Shown here piece after piece: positions 51,101-62,283 of a DNA stretch of 64,000 nt. The notes below the pieces were generated by a model. The model had not been told where the DNA came from. It made no database searches and saw only the letters and a list, made by a program, of their open reading frames with translations. This stretch comes from Hydractinia symbiolongicarpus. Its lineage: Eukaryota > Cnidaria > Hydrozoa > Anthoathecata > Hydractiniidae. The stretch lies in assembly GCF_029227915.1 (NCBI RefSeq), contig NC_079878.1, positions 6,634,001 to 6,698,000 of the forward strand, given 5' to 3'. Positions within the stretch are counted from its first letter, which is position 1. Every line of letters begins with the position of its first letter. A program made the translations under genes and the position numbers.

Positions 51101-54100
51101 AACAAAGGTAAAATAGAAGTTTTTAAGTATTTTAGATGTATAGGGGGAAGAGGTGCGAAAATCCTATATACACCCTTCACTCTACTGTATTTGACTATTA
51201 TAATTTGTTTTTGTTGTCATTTTATGACTGACAGCACTAATATTGATGACATTAGCATTTTTTATTACGATTTAATTTTTTCAAATTTTTTTCATACACA
51301 TGGCGATATTTGATTAAAAAAATTCAAATAAAGTAGGTAAGTAACGGAAAGTTTTAACGTCCTTGGGGATTCCATCCTAACGGCTGGCTCTTCCTCCCCT
51401 CTAACTGTAACTATGTTACATTACCGCTAGAGATATGTATAGCATTGCTCTAACTTGCTTGCCTGCCACATAAGTCCATTAGCGGTTAGTAGATGGCAGT
51501 AAATAGGCCGAAAACACTACATTTAAAGTGCGCTAGAGCGGGTCGAACCTGAAAAAGAGAGAGGCCAACATGAATACGAGTCCTACAGTGCTCAACTTGG
51601 GTAATGTTAAGACAGCAGGTGGTCAAAAATCCATTTCAATGATAAAAAATTGCTGCAAAAACATGATGAATTTTTAAAGAAACTATTCAAAGTCATAAGG
51701 TTAAAAGACAAGTCTGTTTAGAGAAAATAGTAAAAAGTTTTATTATGCAGTAGCTAAATAAAAATATTGCTCAAAAAATTCAATATAATGAAAAGTCGCT
51801 ATCTTAGGTATGCTCTCTATGGAAATTTTTTCAGTTCCCTTTAGCATTACAGTGGTATAAAATGTCTTGCTATCATAAACATCTTATCTTAAATAAGCCA
51901 TCATATTGAACTAATTTCTTGGACCCTACAGGGCATTTTAGAGAGCATTTTCACAATATGTAGGTATTTAAAAACTAGCTGATAAATGTTTATGCTAAGT
52001 TTTTTAATGTTCTTTAAATACTACTATTTGATTAATAAAAATTAAGGTTAAAACAACTATATCTGTAACTGTTTGTTTTATAGTTGAACAGTTGAAATAT
52101 GGAACAAAGATGCTTCTTATAAAGCTACATTCTTGTACGTGGGCCCTGAAGAGTTTAAGCAAGTTGGATCATAGACAAGCTACAAACAAACTATGATCTA
52201 ATTTCTATTATAGACTATGTGAATTAAAATAGCAATTCCAAAAATAAAACAACATGAAAAAAAAGAGAAAAATGTCACACCTGGCCAGCCATAAACATGC
52301 CAAAACCTTTTGGAAACGATAACGTTGAAACAAATATGACAATTATAGCAGGATAAATAAATCGACTGAAAAGAAAAAAATAGAAACAGGCATTAGTACA
52401 TAATTGGATATACAAAAACGTCTACATGATTGTTGAAAAAACCTGCACCTTTTTGCAAGGAATCTATTCAATTTTGATTCTGCATGCCTTTGACTGAAGT
52501 CAACTATCTTCCGATGAGTATACACAAATAAAGCACCAGCCAGACCACAGGTGAGGCTGTAAAAGCAAAGTATAAATTTCAGTGTACACGTATATCTAGG
52601 TTCATCATTTAAACATTATTTTTATCATATGGTTTATGATAGTAAGAAAACCTAATTCACTATTTTCTTACCCAATAAACCCAAAAGCTACAAATTCTTG
52701 AACATCGAAAGGAAAGTCAATGTTGAAGTTTGTTTTAAATAATGCAGTAATAGTTTCTAAAACAGAATATAATTACACATGTCATGAACATACTTTTAAG
52801 ATCTGTGCAATTAAATATAAGTTTGATATCTGTGGAAAGAACTTTTCCTCACCATACTGACATATATAATTCAGACAAACAATATTTCCCTTAAAATGTG
52901 TGATAGTTATAACATAACAGGACAATGTACAGAAGATCTGATTAAAATGTATTTAAAAAGGCTTTAAAATTGCTATACTTAGAATCGCAAATTTGAACTT
53001 TTTAGAGAGTCAACAGACTGTTTAAAATACATTATTAAATATTGCAGACAAAATCAATGAAGACATTTAGCCAAGTTTAAATTATTCTTAATAAAGCTAC
53101 CAGGTAAGCATTTTTAGAACATTATGGGGTACAGTAAGGGTTTACAGTTTAAAGAAACGTCATGTCTAGAGCTCTGTTATACCAGTGAGCAAATTTCATA
53201 CCTTCAGATGAATCTAAAACTGCCAGCAGCCTAAACATGAAAGCACCACAAACTGCAGTAAAGAATCCTCGCCAGTAGTTACGAACAGCAAAATATGTTG
53301 ATGTTACTTCAATTGCGAAGAGAACACCTATAACAAGTAATTTTTAAGACAACATTTTTTACTTATTATTTATGTTGAAGTTCAAATAATTGTTTTTGGA
53401 ACATTTCAGGGGGAATCAATATTTGGGTTTTTTAGGTTATTTAGAAGATTTAGAAGGGCTTTCAATTTTTAGGTTATTTAGGAGATTTTAGATGCGACCA
53501 CCCTGGTTAACAGGAAAAATCAGGCTTAGTCCTGCAAAGGGTGAATCAATATATTAAAGCACATAACAATGAATTATTAGACAGGTTGGTGTTAGCCTTT
53601 TTTAATTCATGTTGGTACTTGGCAATTGCCAAGGAGAATGCTGATGTTCATTCCAGATTCATGTCAGCAATTTTTTGCCAACACAATCTTACTTTAAATT
53701 GGCTGAAACATGAACTCTACAGAAATCTTGCTCTTCTTTTTTATCTAAATTTAATTATTGTTTAAGTATGACATCATATAATTGCAAAACGTAAATTGCG
53801 GATGTGAAAGGCAACTTTGATGACATGAAATAAAATTTTGCTGAGGCGAAGCAAGCAAAGAGTCTTTCATATCATCAAATTCTTTGTTAATGCTAAATAT
53901 ATTAGATTGCTGACTGAAAGATTGCTAATGTTATTTATAAAGGGGAATGTGTCAAACAGAGCTGATTTTGCTATTAGTATTTTTAATGCTATATTTGACT
54001 AGGATATTGTCTAAAAGAATTTTACCTCCAATAGGAGCAGCAAAGCTACTAGATACACCAAGAGCACAAGCACAGGCGAGCATATCAACATTTCTTGCTT

Positions 54101-57100
54101 CATTTACATAAATTCCCTGAAAACCTTTGATAAATTTACTTAGCATCCGGGCACACATGCTAGAGATATGTACAAATGGACCCTATGGCAAAATAAAACT
54201 AATGTAAACAAGTATAAGGAAAAGAAAGCAAAATACTTAATAGTAACAATATAACAGTTATTGATTATTTTATGCCATGAAAGACAAAACTAACCTCTTT
54301 ACCAATGGGTATTCCACTTCCTAAAGCTGTGATTAAACCAATCGTTTTTGCGATAAATGTCTGGAAGGACAGATACCTCTTAAGAACTGTTCCTCTCAAA
54401 ATAACCTTCATCTCAGGTATACCCGAGCCTAATAAAAGGGATGTAAAAGTAAACACAGACCTTATTACCCAGAGTACTTACAAAACTATCTATGTGACAA
54501 GTAATAAATGAACAAATTAATACTTATTCTATTGCAGCTGTTAACATTCTCACAAACCACACAAAATTTTCTTAGACTATGCTGTCAAACTTTATAATTG
54601 CAGTAAAGACTTCCTTCACATATACTTTATATTTCCCGTACTTTATTAACTACCCATTGTGATTATTTATTTTTTAGGTAAACAATTTTGTCACTAGGAG
54701 TTATGATAAATATATGTTTAAGTTCTTTATTAAGTTCTTTACTGCCATCTTTTAATAAGTATACCTATAGCATGTGGAGAAACTAAGTGCACAAATCCAA
54801 CACTGAATGTGATAAGTAGCAATGGGAAACCAACCCATAGTAGGTATTGCAAAACAACACTAAAGTGTACCGTGTTGTACAGCAGAATTTGTGCTAAAAA
54901 AGAATTGATTTATTGTAATGTACCACAAATTTATAGTTTGCTATGATGAAAGTTACAGGTTGTTCAACAAACATACCCATTTGAAATTTTTCAATGACAT
55001 AATCCAACCCAAAACTAATAACAGCCATCATAACACCAAGAATTAAAAGGAAACTATAGTCATTGGCTAGCAAAGGTCGAATCTTTTTCCAATGATCTGT
55101 AATTATAGGATAAAAACATATATTTTTATCAGTACTGGTAATAAATAATAAACAGGTTTCGGTATTTACTTGTGGTATTCAGTATAACTATTGTAAATTG
55201 TTCTTCATAACTAATAAAGCAAGTGTCTCCCTTCATGTATAGCATATTACTCAGGGATATGTAGGCATAATTATCTCACATAAAATATTTCTGGCAACTA
55301 CTTTTTTTTATCATTTAACAATGGGTTTAGCAAATGTAATTCAGTGAAGTAGAATAATTTGTTCAAGTAAAGGGTTTCAATAAAAATAAAGTATAAAAAA
55401 ATACAATTTCTTTCATTGTATTACCTTAAAGAGAACCTAAGGTATAAAATGAAGTTGGACTTATAGAGCTTAAAAATTTGGTTAACAAGTCTTTTTCAAT
55501 TTTTTAAAAAGCCCTTTTTGTTCTCAAGATAATCACATTTAAAGAATTTCAGATTTAATTATGCTGCATAAATATAATGTCATATTTAAGTAATAGCTAA
55601 TATAATATTGACATTTCAGTAATTTTAGACATGCTAAGGGACATGCATTCAAACTTTATCAATGCATAGAAAATATAAAGGTGAATTAATTAACATTTTT
55701 TGCCAAAATAACACTTGTTTACTTGTCCCAGGCCTCTTAATTTTTTGATGATGATCTCACAACTTGGGATCTGCATGTTGGTTTGCAATCACATTCCGTA
55801 AGTAAACATACAGGGGCTATACAAGCCTACCCAGAAAATTTAATTGCAATTGCATTAAGCCAGTGATTAAGCCATTGGTTTGGAAAACCATTAATCAAAT
55901 AAAACTGTAAAAACGTAAACAAATAAAGAACGGATTTCCATAGCACACATATATAAAAAGGCGCAAAAAACTATGACATCCTTCAAGAACATGACATACC
56001 ACACAATTGTGTTACTTTTTTATGACAGACCAGGCAAACTTATGTTTTGTGTATTTCGTACAGAAAGTAAGCTCCAAAAGAGATTTCCTACATGAAAGTC
56101 TCCAGCATTTTTTCCCAGTGTGAGTATGACTGTATGACTTCAAACTGTGTTCATGATCAATTTCACTCATCAAATCATCATCCTCAGTACGGTACTTAAG
56201 CTTCTTGGCATAGTCTTTAGTATAGTCAGCCAAACTTGACATGTACTGACCATGCATCTAAGACAAAATGGTGTTAGATAAAATACTTTTAGACACATCG
56301 GACCTTTTAATAATAAATATTAATTACTACTGATATTACTGTGGAGGTATAACAGAAAAGGAGATATATCTTCCTTAGAGCTATTGAAATCATGCCTGAT
56401 GCAAAAACAGATGCCACTTCAAAGAGAACGAACTCATCTTTAAATTTGCCCGCAGGAAGTCAGTTTGAGTGTTTAAAACAAATTATGATTGGCTAATTCG
56501 GAGCAACTGTCAATCAATTTAATTCATGCAAAGAGTCGCCAAGTGTTGTGTGCAGATGTTTGTAGCTACATTTAAGGCGGCAGTAATCTTTTTAAAATTC
56601 GGAATTTTTCTTTTTACATAACTAGTTACGAAAGGTTATTTTTAGACTATATATCCATATTTTTTCTGTTATAAAAAACTTGTCACAATTTTATAGCTAA
56701 AATACTATTATCTTTCACCAAAAATATCCAGCCTCAACAATTCCTCTTTAAATTAAAATTCATGTATAATTAATTAGTTCTGCCGAATAGGATAAGTTAA
56801 CTGCTTGCGAAATTACACCTAAAGAAATGACGTAATTATTGAAGAGAAACAGTAATAACAACAAAGATGGCACATATGTAGAAACTTAAGACGGTGTTCA
56901 TTATGCTACACTGCGCAAGACTTTCTTAACTTTCAATAGCATTTTCATTTTACTTTAAAATTTTCAGACATGCTTGGTGAACCATGCAGCCATAGGTGCG
57001 CGTAAATCTTTTTAGTCGGAATATTTTTTTTAACAGCGTTCGATGCAGCAGGGGAGGCTAACAAAGAATCTTTCGAAAAAAACTAAATATGAAGGAACAA

Positions 57101-58009
57101 AAAACTCTGCATGTTTTAACAGGGTTAACCCAAGGTTCATTTAAAAACAGAAGCTGATGAAAAATAGTAAAAAGCGAAGCAGATCTTTTTCTTGTTTATG
57201 ACTCAGCAATTTTGGTGTTAAGTTAAAATCATTTTATTATTCATTAAGGCTTATATTTTTAGGAAATTGTAAAAAAAAATGGTATAAAACACTGAGTAAA
57301 TAACACAGCTATTTGGATAGCTAAAAAAGGGTTACTGCCACCTTAAAAAAAATTACTTTATAAACAGAATATTTTTAATTCTAGATAAGAAAAATTGTGA
57401 GAACGACTGGAAAATTAAGGTGTAGTAGCTCACAAAAACTAGGATCACAGTCGCAATCTCAAACATTGTGCCATGGTTATAACGGCGTTACAACGGCACA
57501 TATATTTCTTAAGTTTTAAGCCAATTCTTGCAACACATATTTTTGATGTTTTTTCACTTTTTCTTCAGAATACAGAAGTTTTCTTGTGCTTTTAATTCTC
57601 TAAAGATGATTGACTAATAAAATTCAGAAGCCACTTAGATTTCAGCTTCCAGGGAATATGTATTTAAATGGTTTTTAAAAAACGTTAACAAATGCAAGTA
57701 TATAGGCTGCAAATCTGTGTATATCAAGTAAATTTTGCATCTTGCATAGCTTCAAAGTACACTGCTTTCAATAGACATTTGAATAGAATTTAAATGGATG
57801 ATTCATGAATTGTATTTCCTGTTCTTTTATACCTCTGTAAAATTACTGATCGAATCCCTGGACACTTGAAATATTAAATTTATTCTTTATTCTTGAACTA
57901 CACATTGGATATATATTTTTTTTACATGAAAACTACATTTGTTGTAAGGAAAAAGACTTACCAAATTTTCTTCATACCCATAGAACTTTTGTGGTGTATC
58001 CTCCGTCAT
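45200..58009 (-). CDS. CLCN2: CLCN2-like voltage-gated chloride channel, complete, 21 coding exons
   Basis: Plasma-membrane ClC of the CLC-1/2/K branch. Exons (complement): 57962-58009, about 56092-56257, 54977-55096, 54765-54893, 54295-54428, 54026-54182, 53202-53327, 52672-52756, 52449-52556, 52281-52365, 50827-50979, 49686-49755, 49254-49364, 48957-49054, 48688-48797, 47443-47576, 47144-47243, 46806-47013, 46247-46351, 46019-46105, 45200-45418. Phases agree throughout; about 850 residues (human 898). Exon 2 has two phase-compatible donors (exon end 56092 or 56062), a 10-residue difference. Pore motifs: GSGIPEM, GKEGPFVHI (gating Glu kept), [18 protein letters not shown]. Two CBS domains follow (exons 16-17 and 19-20: [33 protein letters not shown]). 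N-terminus [19 protein letters not shown] resembles the YEQTLMYGRYTQDL start of CLC-2. Earlier in-frame upstream sequence (to 58114) is not used. Confidence 0.93.
48376..48544. mobile_element. Hairpin MITE (about 170 bp) in a CLCN2 intron
   Basis: The left end CCTGCTCACACTACAAAAAT and the complement of the right end CCTGTGTCACACCTATGAAG form imperfect inverted repeats. The centre is a perfect hairpin with 18-bp arms, TGAAGCAAGAATATCAAA and its complement, around TTTT (about 48433-48472). TGAAGCA-type units fill the arms, so the whole copy can fold back. No ORF. Confidence 0.65.
49951..50776. mobile_element. TTAA-flanked MITE (826 bp) in a CLCN2 intron
   Basis: The left end GGTTACTGTAAAGAAAATAA and the complement of the right end GGTTACTGTAAAGGAAAAAA are inverted repeats of at least 17 bp with one mismatch. 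TTAA directly flanks both ends (49947-49950 and 50777-50780), the target duplication of piggyBac- and Kolobok-type transposases. No transposase is seen; small frames inside are AT-rich noise. It almost fills the intron between exons 11 (50827-50979) and 12 (49686-49755). Confidence 0.8.
56576..57342. mobile_element. TTAA-flanked MITE (767 bp) in CLCN2 intron 1
   Basis: The left end GGCGGCAGTAATCTTTTTAA and the complement of the right end GGTGGCAGTAACCCTTTTTT match over about 17 positions with a few transitions. TTAA flanks both sides (56572-56575, 57343-57346). A different family from the GGTTACTGTAAAG element at 49951-50776, though both begin with GG next to TTAA. Non-coding. Confidence 0.75.
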
Positions 58010-58202
58010 TTTGTTAATTTTGTATATATAATCTACAATATAATCGAAAAAAATTAACCTCTGTTCATTATCATCATTTATACGTTTTTCCAGAATATAC
58101 ATAACAAAGTACATTATATAATCCAGGTTGAAATGTGCGGTGAAATATGGGAATTACCTGGGAGATTTAGTATAAGATTAGCTTAAAGATTCTTGGCTGC
58201 TG
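58010..58202. promoter_or_regulatory. CLCN2 5' flank
   Basis: Short AT-rich stretch between the CLCN2 start codon and the first of three DNA-transposon-like elements. If transcription starts near the ATG, the core promoter lies here or within the transposon at 58203-59003. No TATA box or initiator can be assigned. Confidence 0.3.
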
Positions 58203-59003
58203 CAGGCCATTCCTTCAGACGAGTGCGATCGCATGTGCAGTTGCACACTCGTAAAAAAATTTGTGAGTGCTTTTTACTGCACTCGTGAATTTTTTCTTTT
58301 TCTAAAATATTATAGCGTAATGAAAAAGGCTATTACGCTGATTATGTAACATTCATTTCTTCGTGATTGATTTTGTTTAAAAAGTATAGATAACATTAAA
58401 GTCGGCCCCTTTCCTTCATGCTGACACTCTTATGCTCAACTGTTGCATTACACTGAGACTCAATTGAAAAACGAAAGACCATTTGGAACCATTCCACAAG
58501 TCAGTCCAACCTTCATTGTCACAGAGAATACTGCGAGAAGAGTGTGCACCCATGCAAGTTAAATTAACCAGAACATGGGAGAGGTTAGGTGTCCTGTACC
58601 TTAGCAGCTTTCGGACGAATGTTCTTGTGATGTAATACCAAAGAAAAAATATGTTGAATAAAGTTTAAAAAATCTTTTTAAAAGGGAAAAGAGAAATAAA
58701 AAATGTCTAGAAATGTATTTAATGCCAAAAACATATAGCAATTCTGCCAACACATCAATGTTGTTTCAACTTTGCACTCATGGTTAATACGTTTCACAAA
58801 ATTCATTTTTATATAGCTTAAATAACATATATAACTTTGTGGTAAACAAAAAATAGTTAAGTGTGAATCACAGTTGCAGATATTCACATCCCACTTCTAA
58901 ATTTTCCTTATAAGTGCGATTTTTCGCACACCATAACACTCGTAATTTTTTTTAGCGGGTGCTTTGTGTAGCTCTGGCATAGTTTTATTCCAGAAATGGC
59001 CTG
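58203..59003. mobile_element. CAG...CTG-ended DNA transposon, non-autonomous (801 bp), 6-bp duplication
   Basis: The left end CAGGCCATTCCTTCAG and the complement of the right end CAGGCCATTTCTGGAA share 12 bases with one mismatch. Flanks CTGCTG (left) and CTGTTG (right) form a 6-bp duplication with one difference. Subterminal sequence is GC-rich and palindromic: GAGTGCGATCGCATGTGCAG, TTGCACACTCG, and on the right GTGCGATTTTTCGCAC and ACACTCGT. No convincing ORF. Layout matches the neighbouring larger element (59226-61286). Confidence 0.65.
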
Positions 59004-59225
59004 CTGTTGTAAAACCCAGTTATCATAGTGTCTCAATGACGTATATATCTAAACTTTAAACTTTATAATTTTTAAGAAACAGAAATTTAAGAAACAGAAA
59101 TATAAGAATTTAGAAAAGCCCTGCCGAGTCTCCTGATTAAAAGTGCCATCATAAAACCTGTAATGTATATATGTATATGTTATGTATATATGATTTTATC
59201 ATTGCAATATTTGCTGAAGTATATT

Positions 59226-61286
59226 CAGTCTTGGTCATGAATGGCGTGCGATCGCACGCGCACGCCTTCGGACACGCCATGTGAAATTCGGGCGTGCTCT
59301 TTATCACACGCCTCGTTCTACTTCGTACACACGCCAAGCAGAACTGAGCTATTTTAGAGTAATCCCTAACCCAAACTTTACCCAATACATAATTGTTCTT
59401 CCGTGTTAAAATGTATCTCTAAAATGTATTTCTATTAAATACCCACCTTCATTAAAATTGCTGACGTGAGATACATTTCAAATGTTTTGCGTCGCCATTG
59501 CATCGACAATATTTTTTTTTGTTTTTCAGCTGGCAAAAAATTTATTCATTACCCTTGTATTGATCTCCTTAAGACGATGACAAATGGAAATGCTATTTAC
59601 GAACCGAAGGTCAGGGCATTATTAAGTTGAATATCGCAGAAGTCGCCGGTGACATACTTCAAAAATGCTTGTCACAGGCACAGTTTAATGCAAAGCAGAA
59701 CTGTACAGGAAACTCAATTGAGAGTCTTTGCAGAACATTTTCTCACAAAACCGAGGGCAGGGCTTACTTATTGCCTGCTGTGTCATGTGGGAGAGAGAAC
59801 TTCTGGACTTCTTTTTAATACGATATACATTCTTGTCGATCATTATTACGAATCGAAAGGCACCGCAATTTTTCTGCTGCTTGAATATTTTTAGTTAGTG
59901 ACATGTTTATTTTATGTTTACTTTCTTTTCTTTTTTTTTTCGTGAGTTGAATAAATAAATTTATTTGATCCATCAGTTTCGAATGAAATAAACCACCCGT
60001 CGATCAAAGATCAAATAACCTTTTTGTGTGACGTGAAAAAAACAGGTGAGAAAAATGCAGCATAACATGTTTACTTCAATCAAGCAAAAGACGTTCTAAT
60101 TGAACGTTCAATCGAACGAACAACGTTCTAAGTATCTACGGGGGAGCGTTCATCTTTATTTAAAAATCATAGTAAAATTAGCTACATGCGACATTCATTG
60201 AAAGATGGCCTCTGCTTCAAAAAAACAAAAAATATTTCCAGAGAAGTATCTACATTCTTATCTTGGAAAAAAGAAAGTATTATGTGGAGTGATGGAGAGA
60301 AAGAAGAAATTTTGAACAGCGCAGTCGATTCATACATGCAGAAGAGGAGGTTTGTCAGCATGGAGACACCTGTTCTAGTAACAGGTATGGATCACTATAC
60401 ACGCAACAGCGACAACGAAAAGAGTAACGAGAGTAGTGATAGTTATGAAACAGACAGCGATGTATAAATAATCTTTAATTTCGTTAAAAATATATACCAA
60501 AACTGTGTATATTTATAGAGACAACAGCACGTGGGTTTCGTTTTTAAAGTTGTTTAAATAACACTTGCATCCATTAAATCCATGATAAAATGTCTATTCC
60601 ACCTGTAAGTGCATATTTGCAGACTTGCTTCATCCGTGCTCCGTCAGCGTTCACCTCCGCATTAGTTAAGAACCTCATGGCTGGATTTCTTGGTAAGACC
60701 TGGTTACCAACGACGAAGGGGCCAGGCAAAAGAGATTTATGTCTACGTAGTTCTTTTAACTAAGTCAGGAGTCGGTGAATTAGCTAGGATGGGGAGGTTG
60801 GCTATGAATAGACTTGCTTATGGATTAAAAGGGCCAGGATTATTCAATAATTCTTAGATCTAAAAGTAATCTGTTAACGGAGGTACTCTGTTCTTCCCGT
60901 ACCTCACGTAATTTAGGTACACGATAGGGCGTAGGAACGCGATCGCATACCTCAAAATGAGAAGCCTGCATTTACTACTACTATTGGTTGTTTGGGGTCT
61001 GGATGAAAGTTGGTTATTCATTTTTCACATGCTTCATTCAATATGGCAGCTTGTTGTGAACATGGTTTGTAAACATTTTGTTGCTGAAATAAATAAGTCA
61101 ACAAACGAAAAAGAAGCAAATAAAAAGTAAAAAACAATGCTTCAAAAACTCCGCGCTGCCGCTCTCCTGAATGTAATAATTGCACGCCAAAATCATAGGC
61201 TAGGCGTGCGATATTGAGCGCACGCCTGTATTAGTGTAGGCGTACGTACAACCGCACGCGGGTGCAAATATTCATGACCAAGACTG
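59226..61286. mobile_element. CAG...CTG-ended DNA transposon (2061 bp), perfect 17-bp inverted repeats, 6-bp duplication
   Basis: Ends CAGTCTTGGTCATGAAT are exact inverted repeats. TATATT flanks both sides (59220-59225 and 61287-61292). Subterminal regions of about 100 bp are GC-rich and packed with GGCGTGC/GCACGCC units (left: GGCGTGCGATCGCACGCGCA; right: many GCGTGCG and CGCACGC). The interior has open frames at about 59627-59894 and 60186-60467; the latter could encode 93 residues ending in a Ser/Asp/Glu tail. No transposase family is recognised. Defined only by ends, duplication and subterminal repeats. Confidence 0.75.
60186..60467 (+). CDS. Hypothetical 93-residue frame inside the 2.06-kb transposon
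   Basis: ATG at 60186, ending ESSDSYETDSDV. Middle part basic (FLSWKKESIMWSDGEKEEIL), end acidic and Ser-rich (MDHYTRNSDNEKSNESSD). A competing frame from the ATG inside it (MASASKKQKIFPEKYL) is shorter. No domain recognised. It may be a transposase fragment or chance; codon use gives no clear answer. Confidence 0.25.
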   Translation: MRHSLKDGLCFKKTKNISREVSTFLSWKKESIMWSDGEKEEILNSAVDSYMQKRRFVSMETPVLVTGMDHYTRNSDNEKSNESSDSYETDSDV

Positions 61287-61935
61287 TATATTAAAGGTTA
61301 CCTCCCGCTAAAAATCAAGTTGAGCTTATATGAAAGGTCTTTAAAAGTTGTCTAGAAATCTTTTTATTTTTTTCAAAAATCTTTATCCGTTCTCTAGATA
61401 TTTTTCTTAAAAGTAGCGCTAATTATGCGAAATTGTGACGTCATGAGTATGCATTGAGCATAATTATGGTAACTAAATAAAAAAAATTATGTAAAATGTT
61501 CAAAAGCTGTCAAAGTGAACAGCCAGAAAATATTTTTAACTCTATATGGCTTTTCAAAAATGTTACTCCCTTGCAGAGCATACTCATGACATCATGCATA
61601 ATTAGATGGAGCTAAATGAATATTTAGCTCATGTTAATTGTGGTGACTTCAGTATACCTTCTAGCTGTCCTGTATAATGATAGATACCACTCTGGCTCTG
61701 ACCTAGTACTGTACCTCAAATAAAGTTAAGAATAAGGCACTTCTGATTCAGTTAATAGGTAACCATGTTGGATTATATCTGCTTAGAGCATTGTCTCAGT
61801 TGCCCCAGGTCAACATGCATCTGTTTTGCCTCTCTTAATAATACAAGTCAATAAATACATGACACATAGGTCAGTCAAATTTTAGCCATAAAGAACTGAG
61901 GTTGTTGAAGATTAAAGCTCCTCAGATTTAAAGCT

Positions 61936-61955
61936 CCCACCCACCCACCCACCCA
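61936..61955. repeat. (CCCA)5 microsatellite
   Basis: Five perfect CCCA units inside the TTAA-flanked element. Confidence 0.95.
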
Positions 61956-62152
61956 TTATCATCTGTGGTAATGTCTCCAATTTTACTTAAACTAACTATG
62001 TTTATTTTCTTTTATGTGCTGCCAAACCGGATGACACTTGCCGAATATGCTTGCCTCCGATCACTGGCACTTCTTTTCACGCACTGGTCCAGCACTGCAA
62101 GCATACGATCAAGATTTTGGATTAGCTCACATCACCCAGTCATCGATGGGTG

Positions 62153-62283
62153 GTCATGCGATCACTGATCACTGTGGCTACACTGTTGCTCTAGCCGCAC
62201 GGTTTCCCTACAGATAGATAGATCTGTCATGAGATCACTGATCACTGTGACTACACTGTTGCTCTAGCCGCACGGTTTCCTTA
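62153..62283. repeat. Two-copy tandem duplication, 73-bp period
   Basis: TCATGCGATCACTGATCACT...CACGGTTTCCCTAC (62153-62210) recurs as TCATGAGATCACTGATCACT...CACGGTTTCCTTAC (62226-62283), with three substitutions over 58 bases. Inside the TTAA element; GC content is higher than the surroundings. Confidence 0.9.

Noticed and set aside
53541-53765. 74-residue frame in a CLCN2 intron
   Set aside because: Intronic and antisense to the gene, no domain recognised, no splice context; most likely a chance frame.
55425-55700. Possible third TTAA element in a CLCN2 intron (TACCTTAAAGAGAACCTAAGG)
   Set aside because: A local palindrome is visible but no matching inverted end could be found downstream.
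59627-59894. Two overlapping frames inside the 2.06-kb transposon
   Set aside because: They overlap in different frames, neither has recognisable transposase motifs, and one begins at a non-ATG codon.
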